Positions 52,488-59,712 of a DNA stretch of 64,000 nucleotides are shown here, in pieces. Origin of the DNA: JBDGYW01 sp964580055 (lineage in GTDB: Bacteria; Gemmatimonadota; Gemmatimonadetes; Gemmatimonadales; GWC2-71-9); the NCBI GenBank assembly GCA_964580055.1, contig CAZOJI010000021.1, positions 12,381-76,380 of the forward strand, written 5' to 3'. A program made the position numbers and the translations under genes. The notes under the pieces were generated by a model. The model was given only the letters and a program-made list of their open reading frames with translations. It searched no databases and was not told the origin of the DNA. Positions within the stretch are counted from its first letter, which is position 1; the number at the start of each line of letters is the position of its first letter.

Positions 52488-52622
52488 ATGCCTGATGGAA
52501 TACACACACTTCAGGAATTCATGCTCAGGACCAAAGGGGTAGTCTACCTGCTGGCCATTGCCTACTTCATTGTCTTTGTGATGTTCTGGCGATTCCTGAA
52601 TCAGGGAAAGAAGCGGTATTGA
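52488..52622 (+). CDS. hmcD: HmcD-like single-helix membrane microprotein (module 3)
   Basis: The 44-residue protein (ATG 52488) has a TLQEFMLRTKG amphipathic start and one helix, VVYLLAIAYFIVFVMFWRFL, ending in basic residues. HmcD of D. vulgaris has almost the same size and a similar TLQ-FML-TK start, so assignment is good despite short length. It completes the set hmcEF-ABCD. GAGG four bases after the hmcC stop region serves as ribosome-binding site. Confidence 0.82.
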   Translation: MPDGIHTLQEFMLRTKGVVYLLAIAYFIVFVMFWRFLNQGKKRY

Positions 52623-52793
52623 GAGCCAACAGTGCCCCCTAATGGGCGGCACGTTCATCGCAAGTAGGTATTTTCAACCTCCGCATACGTCAGACTCCTG
52701 ATGTCGAAACCGGAGCTGGCATCGTAGCATGCTCTTGCATTGCTGCAACTTTGTTTGTTGCCGTCCTCAGGTTCCGCAATTGGAGATGATGGC

Positions 52794-52874
52794 ATGCTGC
52801 TTGTCGTAATCGTGTTCAGTGCGATCATCCTGTGGCTGTTATTCGCAAAGGGTACACGACCGGACCACAAATGA
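52794..52874 (+). CDS. Possible 26-residue membrane microprotein
   Basis: ATG 52794 follows TTGGAGATGATGGC, with GGAG nine bases upstream. The frame gives a single hydrophobic helix (MLLVVIVFSAIILWLLFA) and a basic/polar end KGTRPDHK, then stop at 52874. It resembles very short accessory peptides of membrane complexes (CcoQ- or KdpF-like) in layout but not in detectable sequence. It is the last plus-strand gene before the convergent module 4. Confidence 0.45.
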   Translation: MLLVVIVFSAIILWLLFAKGTRPDHK

Positions 52875-52994
52875 GTGATCGCCTTAGCACCTCGCTGCCG
52901 CCTGCGAGCCACGCTCATAGGCGAGCGCGGCCCCGCATCTGACCACCGACGACCCAACCTCTGGACCTGGGAAGGCAGCGCAAAGTCCGGTATG

Positions 52995-53354
52995 TCACGG
53001 TGCGCCGACCGATTCCTCGATGGCAGCCAGCAATGCGCTCCTATCAATGGGCTTGTCGAACACCGGCACCGATTTGCTCACGGCGATATCCCGTCCGGCA
53101 ACACCGCTGATGACGATTACAGGAATGTCCTTGAACTCTTTCTTGTGGTGGAGCTTTCTGTAAAGACCGGTCCCAGTCTCTTCTGGCATCATGAGGTCGA
53201 GCAGGATGATGTCCGGTGCGTGCTCCTCTATGAGGTGCATGGCCTGGTGGCCGTCTTCTGCCGTACGCACCTTGTAGCCGATATCTTCCAAGTAGTCGGT
53301 CAGGTATTCCCTTACGTCCGGCTCGTCATCCACAACGAGTATCTCTTTTGTCAT
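52995..53354 (-). CDS. Receiver-only response regulator (module 4)
   Basis: The 119-residue receiver has VVDDEPDV, phospho-acceptor Asp in ILLDLMMPEETG, Ser switch in IVISGVAG and Lys in VFDKPIDRS. It is the close relative of the receiver at 44666 in module 2. It lies 45 bases after the larger receiver at 53400 and is the last gene of the minus-strand operon. No output domain. Confidence 0.87.
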   Translation of the reverse strand: MTKEILVVDDEPDVREYLTDYLEDIGYKVRTAEDGHQAMHLIEEHAPDIILLDLMMPEETGTGLYRKLHHKKEFKDIPVIVISGVAGRDIAVSKSVPVFDKPIDRSALLAAIEESVGAP

Positions 53355-53399
53355 GCAACACTCTCCTGTCAGTTCTGGCCCCTCTGCCCCATTCGCTCT

Positions 53400-53957
53400 T
53401 CAAATCACTGACCGCACCAGCCTGAGCAGCTGAGGAAGTGCCGACGCATCTGCCTGGTCGATCAACAGTCGCAGCTGGTGCCTCATTCGCTCCTCGTCCT
53501 TCTCCTGTACCTCCTGCTCAGAACCTAATCCGAGAATCTCGCTCACCACTTCCGTGTAACGGTCGGGGTCTACCGGTTTCTCGAGATAAAGCCTCGGACC
53601 CATGTGTCCCTTGTCCGAGAAGATCTCCTGAAGATCGTCCTTGCCCAGATCGTCGTGCGCATGAGCGGTCACAACCACCACGGGAATGTCCCGCCACTCC
53701 TGCCTGCGGCGCAGATCATGCAGAAATCGCATGCCGGACTTGTTTGGCATTACCAGGTCCAGCGAGATGAGGTCTGGGACTTTCGCTTCCACCCGGCTCA
53801 GTGCCGCTTCGCCGTCCTCTGCGGTCATCACCTGAAAACCGCTGTCTTCCAACACAGTGGATAGGAAATCCCGAACGTCTTCTTCGTCGTCCACAACGAG
53901 GATCGTCTTGTCTTCGGGTTTCGCCACGGCATCCCTCTCCATGTTGCTATTCGTCAT
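53400..53957 (-). CDS. Receiver with short helical C-terminal extension (module 4)
   Basis: The 185-residue protein has a receiver (about 17-145: VVDDEEDV, phospho-acceptor Asp in ISLDLVMPNKSG, Thr switch in VVVTAHAHD, Lys in LEKPVDPDR) with the long insertion KDDLQEIFSDKGHMG before the Lys. The final 45 residues (EEERMRHQLRLLIDQADASAL) form one or two helices without DNA-binding features, perhaps a dimerisation arm. Start overlaps the kinase stop by 11 bases; a second in-frame ATG is at 53942. Confidence 0.85.
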   Translation of the reverse strand: MTNSNMERDAVAKPEDKTILVVDDEEDVRDFLSTVLEDSGFQVMTAEDGEAALSRVEAKVPDLISLDLVMPNKSGMRFLHDLRRRQEWRDIPVVVVTAHAHDDLGKDDLQEIFSDKGHMGPRLYLEKPVDPDRYTEVVSEILGLGSEQEVQEKDEERMRHQLRLLIDQADASALPQLLRLVRSVI

Positions 53958-55782
53958 CTACGTCTGCGCCGTCGCCGTCATCGACCGGAGCCGGGAGGCG
54001 GTCGCGCGGTAGCTGAATGCGGAAGGTAGAGCCCTCCTCCTTGATCGACTCCATCTCAATTGTGCCTCCGTGTTGCTGGACGATCTTGCGCGTCACCATC
54101 AATCCCAAACCGGTGCCGCCAAGCCCCTTCGTCGTGAAGAAAGTGGTGAAGACCTTGTTCTTGATCTCACAGTCCATGCCCACGCCGTTATCTGAAACCT
54201 CGTATATTAATGTGCCGTTCTCATCGTAGGTACTAACAATAACCTGCTTGTCGCTCCGCTTGGATGTCTGGCATGCATCGATGGCATTGGACACCAGGTT
54301 CTCTAGGCAAGTGCGGATATCCTCTTGATCCAAACTGGCGACCGCAACCCCGTTGGGACCCTTACATGACAGATTCACGCCTTTTTCGCTCGCGGCGGCC
54401 TTGTAGAACTCCACTACGTCTTCAGCTATCTCCTGCGGGTCAATAAGTGCCGCTTTTGGCATATGACCTCTCGAGAAGCTCAAGAACCCCCTGACGAGGA
54501 CTGTGATGCGCTGGACATTGCGCTCCAACATCATCCAACCCTTGTTGGTACGCTCGGTCGAGCCCTTCTTGATCCCCGACTGGATTACGTACATTCCCCC
54601 CTGCAATGCCGTCAATATGTTCTTGATGCCGTGCGCGAGCTGTGCAACCGTGCTGCCGACGGCCGCTAGCCGTTCGTTCTCCAGCTTTTCCTTCTCGAGC
54701 TGCTTATACTCTCTCAGGTCTTGCAGGAAGGCGGCCAGGCCCAGCACTTTGTCGCCTTCCTTGAGAACCATTCCCGAGAGTCGCACCGGTATCTCTTGTC
54801 CCTCGGAATCGACTACCGTCGTGTCTGGCAACTGAAGCGAAGTCTTCCCTTCATCCGCCGCACGCAGAAGGTCCTCGGGCAAGAAGTCAGAAAGTTGTTT
54901 TTTCCCTACAACGTCTAACGAATCAACCTTGAACAGCTCCGTCGCCGCCGAGTTGAAGATGTTGATCTTGCCGCTGGAGTCGCCCGCCACCAGTGCATCG
55001 ATGGCGCTCTCAGTGAGTTTCTTGCGGAAGTGTGCCTCTCTCAGAAGCTGTTCCGACAGCTTTTCGGACTCCGTGACGTCGACGGCCATCTCGATAACAT
55101 GTTCCCACTCTTTACCGCTGCGCGATAACGGCGCCGTCGAGACCACGTAGCTCGTGAGGTCTCCTTGTTTGCTTATGCCCACCTGACGGGACGTGTACGA
55201 GCCGCCATCAGCCAGCGTCCTCATTGCCGGGCAGTCGGGGCAAGGGTGATCGCTCTGCTTGAGAAGCCTGTAGCAGTGTTCTCCAACTCGATCCCCGAAA
55301 GTGTTCCTGAGCAGCTCATTGGCCCTGACCAATCTGAAATTGCGGTCGATGACCGCCACATAGCAGGGCACTCGCTCGAAGAGCAGGTTGTACTCTCGCT
55401 GGAGGCTTTGCGACTCGGTGATGTCGTAGGACATCTCGATGACATGGGTGATCTCGCCCTCGTCGTTGCGGAGCGGAACCATGTGAACTACGTAGTGTGC
55501 GTGGTTTCCATCTTTGTCGGTGCCTTCGGTATCGGTGATGCGAACTTGGCCGTCTTCGAATGTCATGGCCATCGTGCAGTCTTCACAGGGGCTATTTCGC
55601 TTCTTCCACGCCTCGTAACAGTACTTCCCGGTTGCCTCTCCAAAAACATTGATGAAACTGGAGTTGGCCTTTACCACCTTGAAGTCGCGATCGATCACAA
55701 TCACGCTCGACGGGACGTTTTCGAACAGACCTTTGCCGATCCAATCCCGCACGTGATCCGGAGTGTCACCGTTCGTCGGCAT
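53947..55782 (-). CDS. Soluble sensor kinase with two Cys-PAS and one plain PAS domain (module 4)
   Basis: ATG 55782 follows TTGGAGGCAACA. The 611-residue protein has two Cys-PAS domains (YCYEAWKKRNSPCEDC; HCYRLLKQSDHPCPDCP), a third PAS without the Cys pair, then H384 in QLAHGIKNILTALQGG and an ATPase with NLVSNAIDACQ, DNGVGM and GTGLGLMV. The C-terminus is acidic (DDGDGADVDDE). The His box matches those at 35357 and 42933, so the three form a family tied to HmcEF modules. It overlaps the upstream receiver by 17 bases and the downstream one by 11. Confidence 0.88.
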   Translation of the reverse strand: MPTNGDTPDHVRDWIGKGLFENVPSSVIVIDRDFKVVKANSSFINVFGEATGKYCYEAWKKRNSPCEDCTMAMTFEDGQVRITDTEGTDKDGNHAHYVVHMVPLRNDEGEITHVIEMSYDITESQSLQREYNLLFERVPCYVAVIDRNFRLVRANELLRNTFGDRVGEHCYRLLKQSDHPCPDCPAMRTLADGGSYTSRQVGISKQGDLTSYVVSTAPLSRSGKEWEHVIEMAVDVTESEKLSEQLLREAHFRKKLTESAIDALVAGDSSGKINIFNSAATELFKVDSLDVVGKKQLSDFLPEDLLRAADEGKTSLQLPDTTVVDSEGQEIPVRLSGMVLKEGDKVLGLAAFLQDLREYKQLEKEKLENERLAAVGSTVAQLAHGIKNILTALQGGMYVIQSGIKKGSTERTNKGWMMLERNVQRITVLVRGFLSFSRGHMPKAALIDPQEIAEDVVEFYKAAASEKGVNLSCKGPNGVAVASLDQEDIRTCLENLVSNAIDACQTSKRSDKQVIVSTYDENGTLIYEVSDNGVGMDCEIKNKVFTTFFTTKGLGGTGLGLMVTRKIVQQHGGTIEMESIKEEGSTFRIQLPRDRLPAPVDDGDGADVDDE

Positions 55783-56182
55783 TGTTGCCTCCAATGATCT
55801 CGCTCACGGCGGCGAGGAACTGTTCGGCACTCAGCGGCTTCTCTGCGATCCCATCCGGTTCCGGCAGTTTGGTGCCGTCGGAGAGCATCCTGTAGTCGAT
55901 ATCGCCCAATTCCTTGGATATGTTCAGCGCACTGGTGATGAGAACGGGGATCTCGTTGAGTGTTTTGTCGCTCCTCAGTTTCTGATACAGCGACATGCCC
56001 GATTCTCCCGGCATCAATATGTCGAGGCAGACGAGGTCGGGTGATTCTCTGCGAATGAGCTCCAATCCCTCGGAGGCGCTCGACGCCGTCTTAGCCACAT
56101 ATCCCCCGTCCTCGAGGGCTGTCTGCAGATAGAGCACGATGTCCTCTTCATCATCGACCAGTACCACCTTCTTGCGGCTCAC
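55766..56182 (-). CDS. Receiver-only response regulator (module 4)
   Basis: I start at GTG 56182, which overlaps the upstream stop as GTGA; the longer frame to 56251 would lie within the cytochrome domain of the previous gene. The 138-residue receiver has LVDDEEDI, phospho-acceptor Asp in VCLDILMPGESG, Ser in LITSALN and Lys in IAEKPLSAE. Here the insertion before the Lys is about 25 residues and includes KLPEPDGIAEKP, like the PPPEG and KKPDG segments in module 1. It couples the redox genes to the kinase translationally. Confidence 0.84.
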   Translation of the reverse strand: MSRKKVVLVDDEEDIVLYLQTALEDGGYVAKTASSASEGLELIRRESPDLVCLDILMPGESGMSLYQKLRSDKTLNEIPVLITSALNISKELGDIDYRMLSDGTKLPEPDGIAEKPLSAEQFLAAVSEIIGGNNADER

Positions 56183-58161
56183 CTGCTCGTTCCCGTTTTG
56201 CTGGATGCCGTCGGCGAACGCGTAGCCGTGCTGACCGAGGTGCGTTTCCAAACGTCGTCATCCAGGTCCGGCAGGCCTTGATGGCAATGAACGCAGCGAG
56301 AAAAGTCGTCGTTCGGAACCGCCAGGGTCGGTTGGCGTTCCTCATGGCATGTAATGCAGAGTTCGTGCATGGCGGTCATGTATCCCGATGCCCGGTACTG
56401 TTTTTCCGGATCGGTGATATTGACCCGCGAATCTCCTTCCCTCATCCCTGTGTGACACTCGATACAGTCGGTGGTGTTCTCCCTCACCTTGGGCAGGTCG
56501 GGATTCGTATGGCACTCGACGCACCCGCTGTTGCCACCGAGCTCTTCCTCGTGAAAATCGTGATCGAAGATGTCCACTGCCAGGTACATATCGGTGTGAC
56601 ATTCATAACAGGCGGTGCTGTTATCGAACGGTTTGTTCATGTGATGGCAGGTTGCGCACGATTCTTCCGGGTCACCCCCCTCGCCCAGCTCTTCAGTGTG
56701 GCCGTCGTGATCGAATAGGACGTAGTCACCGTTGCGGTTCCCGTCAATCAAGAGCACGCCGGTGCGTACCGCTGCAGTTGGGTATGATTCGGACAGCCCG
56801 ATCAAGAAAATTTGCTCGGAACTCGACACCGGGTCGGGAACCTTGTGTACTTCCACGCTCCGCGGCCCCGCGGTTGGGGTTGCTTCCGGGGCCACACCGT
56901 ACACGGCGCGGTCCGGAAGAAGACCGAAACAGAGAGCTATCCCGATCACGAACGCACTCGAGTAGAGGCGAGCTTCCCCAAATCGTTGCCCGCCGAAGTA
57001 GAGTGCGGCCCAGTCAGTGTGATCTAGATGGCCGGGCTCGTACTTCTCCACGACGCGCTCCTTGGTCATCCCCTCGAACAACCCCAGATGCTCCACCGCA
57101 AAGAAGAAAGCGAGGCCGCAGGCCGACAGAATGCCCAGAGTCACCGCCCACTCGGTCCACGCAGGGAAGTAGAATGACTCAGTGAGACTCAGCGTTGCCA
57201 GACCCGCGACGTTGACACGATTCAACGCTATTCCGGCGGTGGCGATCAAACAGATCCAGAACATGGCGGTCTTGCTCTCGCGAAACTGCTTGCGTGACAA
57301 CAACGCGATGGGCAAAAATGCGCTCAGCAGCATTTCGAACCAGAAATTGGCAGTGTCCCAACTGCCGGCTACCAACAGGCTTGCTTCTCCGGCAGCCAAA
57401 ATCTCGATGAAGCGAAGTGCGACATATGCGCTCAATACGTAAGCCGAAATACCTCCCAGACCGGATATCGCGTGCATCGGCGGTTCTGCACGGTACAGCT
57501 TGTGCACGAACAGCGTTACCAAGGAGATGGTCAGGCAGCCGATGCCGATTGCCGTGATGAAGAAGAGCAACGGCAGGAAGTCGGTGTGCCAAAGCGGGTG
57601 CAGCCGGAACGGCGTCGCGAGGAACAGCGTGCCCAGGGATGATTGATGCAGCGTAGAGAGGCTTATCCCGAGGATTACCAGCACGAGAGTGAATTTGCCC
57701 AAGATACTGAGCGCGCGCTCCATCTTGAGGCGTTCGAATACGGTATGGCCGAACTCGAGCGCCAGCACCACGAGATAGAGCATGATGCACCATGCTACTT
57801 CGAACAGCACCGAGTGTAGCTGCCAGTGCCAAACGGGATAGACGATGCGCCACCAGATGCCGATGTCGAACGTCAGGCCGATACCCACACTCGTATAACA
57901 CAGCAGACCCAGCAGGACTGCACCCCGAACCAGCGGGGTGTATCGCTTCCACTGGAAGATGTAGACGAACATGGCCAGCGTGAATCCGGCCCCCCCGATG
58001 GCCACGAGTGCGACGACGCCGCCGCCTTTCCACAGGCCCCAAGGGAGTATGTCGGTCAGGGCGGTTACTGAACCGGGACCGTGTACGATACGAGCGATAA
58101 TCACGGTCAATGCAAGACCGGCCAGAAACCAAAATATCGTTTTGACAATTCTCAGTGCCAT
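56179..58161 (-). CDS. NrfD-family membrane subunit fused to a hexaheme cytochrome c (HmcC-HmcA fusion, module 4)
   Basis: ATG 58161 follows AGAGGATTGAGG. Residues about 1-400 form ten helices with NrfD motifs (LPWGLWKGGGVVALV; LHQSSLGTLFLATP; LHPLWHTDFLP). One more hydrophobic helix (SSAFVIGIALCFGLLP) leads to a periplasmic domain (about 480-660) with six CxxCH motifs: CATCH, CYECH, CVECH, CIECH, CITCH and CVHCH, with paired His for bis-His hemes. In module 3 and in Desulfovibrio these are separate proteins. The last 25 residues (RTSVSTATRSPTASS) are Ser/Thr-rich and overlap the next gene. Confidence 0.9.
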   Translation of the reverse strand: MALRIVKTIFWFLAGLALTVIIARIVHGPGSVTALTDILPWGLWKGGGVVALVAIGGAGFTLAMFVYIFQWKRYTPLVRGAVLLGLLCYTSVGIGLTFDIGIWWRIVYPVWHWQLHSVLFEVAWCIMLYLVVLALEFGHTVFERLKMERALSILGKFTLVLVILGISLSTLHQSSLGTLFLATPFRLHPLWHTDFLPLLFFITAIGIGCLTISLVTLFVHKLYRAEPPMHAISGLGGISAYVLSAYVALRFIEILAAGEASLLVAGSWDTANFWFEMLLSAFLPIALLSRKQFRESKTAMFWICLIATAGIALNRVNVAGLATLSLTESFYFPAWTEWAVTLGILSACGLAFFFAVEHLGLFEGMTKERVVEKYEPGHLDHTDWAALYFGGQRFGEARLYSSAFVIGIALCFGLLPDRAVYGVAPEATPTAGPRSVEVHKVPDPVSSSEQIFLIGLSESYPTAAVRTGVLLIDGNRNGDYVLFDHDGHTEELGEGGDPEESCATCHHMNKPFDNSTACYECHTDMYLAVDIFDHDFHEEELGGNSGCVECHTNPDLPKVRENTTDCIECHTGMREGDSRVNITDPEKQYRASGYMTAMHELCITCHEERQPTLAVPNDDFSRCVHCHQGLPDLDDDVWKRTSVSTATRSPTASSKTGTSR

Positions 58162-58165
58162 GGCC

Positions 58166-59011
58166 TCAATCCTCTGCTCGGCGGGAATCGTCAACGCCCG
58201 ACTCGGGTTCCTCCGGCGCAGATTCTTCCAGGTGGTCCGGTACCGTGCCGGCGGCTTCTGCGGCGAGCTTCTGTCTTCGCCTGATCACCCAGTTCAAGCC
58301 GCCCATTGCCCCTGCCATGAGCACGAATACGAAGGGCATCTGGTGTAGGATCTTAGTCGTGCGATGGGGCATCGGGGCCGCTTCCCTGATCGGCTCGTCG
58401 AGATCGGTCAGGTTTATTTCGACGTCGGAGACGTACATCACCGACGTTCCGCCGACCTCGTGCTCACCCCAGATGGTCGGCAGGTATTTGTTCGGCTCAG
58501 TCGAAATCCGCTGCCGCGCCTCGGATAGTAGCTCCTCTCGCTCCCCGAAGATCGTTGCCTCCGTGGGGCACGCCTCTACGCAAGCCGGACTCTCCGCTCC
58601 GTTAGCCAGCCGTTCGTAGCACATGTCGCACTTCTGGATGTACGGAACGGGATCCTCCCAGCTATAGCGGGGAATCTCCCACGGGCATGCAATCATGCAG
58701 TAGCGACATCCTATGCAGATGCTCGGATCGTAAACCACTGGACCTTCATCGGTCTTCTTCAGGGCTCCCACTATGCATACCGAGACGCATTCGGGCTCGA
58801 CGCAGTGCCTGCATTGCCTCCGAACGAAATGCGAGCCCTGCTCGTCTACGAGATCTACGAGCGTGGTCCAGCGGGACGTGGATAGGTCCGTTATGTCATT
58901 CAGCCACGGCCACGGCTTTTCAGGCGGTAGTCCCCTGGTATCCTGGCATGCCTCGACGCATTTCTCGCAGCCGATACACTTGGTGACATCGGTCAGAATC
59001 GCCCATGTCAT
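58166..59011 (-). CDS. HmcB/NrfC-like four-cluster iron-sulfur protein with C-terminal anchor (module 4)
   Basis: The 281-residue protein has CIGCEKCVEAC, CRHCVEPECVSVC, CIGCRYCMIACPW and CDMCYERL...CVEACP, the four-cluster pattern of HmcB/DsrO-type subunits. Unlike the module 3 copy it has no Tat signal: it starts directly with MTWAILTDVTKC. One C-terminal helix (MPFVFVLMAGAMGGLNWVI) anchors it. If it faces the periplasm, export without a Tat signal is a puzzle; it may face the cytoplasm or be carried by a partner. Its start overlaps the cytochrome b stop as ATGA. Confidence 0.87.
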   Translation of the reverse strand: MTWAILTDVTKCIGCEKCVEACQDTRGLPPEKPWPWLNDITDLSTSRWTTLVDLVDEQGSHFVRRQCRHCVEPECVSVCIVGALKKTDEGPVVYDPSICIGCRYCMIACPWEIPRYSWEDPVPYIQKCDMCYERLANGAESPACVEACPTEATIFGEREELLSEARQRISTEPNKYLPTIWGEHEVGGTSVMYVSDVEINLTDLDEPIREAAPMPHRTTKILHQMPFVFVLMAGAMGGLNWVIRRRQKLAAEAAGTVPDHLEESAPEEPESGVDDSRRAED

Positions 59012-59712
59012 ATGCGCTCACCTTCCTTTCCCAGTGCAAATGAGACTTTGCTTCCTGCACCGGGAGCGAGATACCATCCCATCTCCGAGACTAGCTGTGA
59101 CGCGGGGAACAGGACCGCATGACTCAGCTTAGTGAAGGGAATCGCGATGAGCACGAGATTGCCGCTGAGAACGTGCACCAACATGGTCGGGTCATAGCTG
59201 AAGGGGTTGATGCCCGGATGCATTGCCAAGTATCCGGTAACAAACGGTGTCAGGATAAGCACGGGAAGCGCGTAGTCCTGCACCCGGCTCAGCGACCGGG
59301 CGAACCGAGTGGATACCCTTCTGACAAACAGGATTACCGCCGTGACTATCGCGACTATTGTCAGAGCGTCCGCCCAACCTTGGTCCAACGCGATCCAACC
59401 GATGCCGAATCCTCGTTGCCAAAGTAGTATGTGGGCGCCGAGGAACACCGGGACGACTATCACGGAGATGTGAAACAACGCGGATGCCGTTGTGAAAAAG
59501 AGTTGGCGGTTTTCAACCCGCGAAAACGGAAACAGCCAGCGCACCGTTTCCCGAACGACCGTCTTCATCGGGATCCGTCTCTCTCGCGCGTGCCGCGTCA
59601 AAGATACGAGCCCGATGATGTTGAGTAAGATCAGTCGCAGCACACCGAGCAGCAAAACTGCAAGAGCAAACCGAAACGCGGGACCTCGAGCCCATTCCAG
59701 CCATTGGTCCAT
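59008..59712 (-). CDS. HmcE-like membrane cytochrome b subunit (module 4)
   Basis: The 234-residue protein has six helices (FALAVLLLGVLRLILLNIIG; LFFTTASALFHISVIVVPVF; ADALTIVAIVTAVILFV; LPVLILTPFVTGYLA; MLVHVLSGNLVLIAIPFTKLSHAVLFP). His in FHIS, MHPG, VHVL and SHAVL are candidate heme ligands. It follows the iron-sulfur gene directly (TAGATG junction at 59715-59710) and overlaps the four-cluster protein gene. Confidence 0.84.
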   Translation of the reverse strand: MDQWLEWARGPAFRFALAVLLLGVLRLILLNIIGLVSLTRHARERRIPMKTVVRETVRWLFPFSRVENRQLFFTTASALFHISVIVVPVFLGAHILLWQRGFGIGWIALDQGWADALTIVAIVTAVILFVRRVSTRFARSLSRVQDYALPVLILTPFVTGYLAMHPGINPFSYDPTMLVHVLSGNLVLIAIPFTKLSHAVLFPASQLVSEMGWYLAPGAGSKVSFALGKEGERI

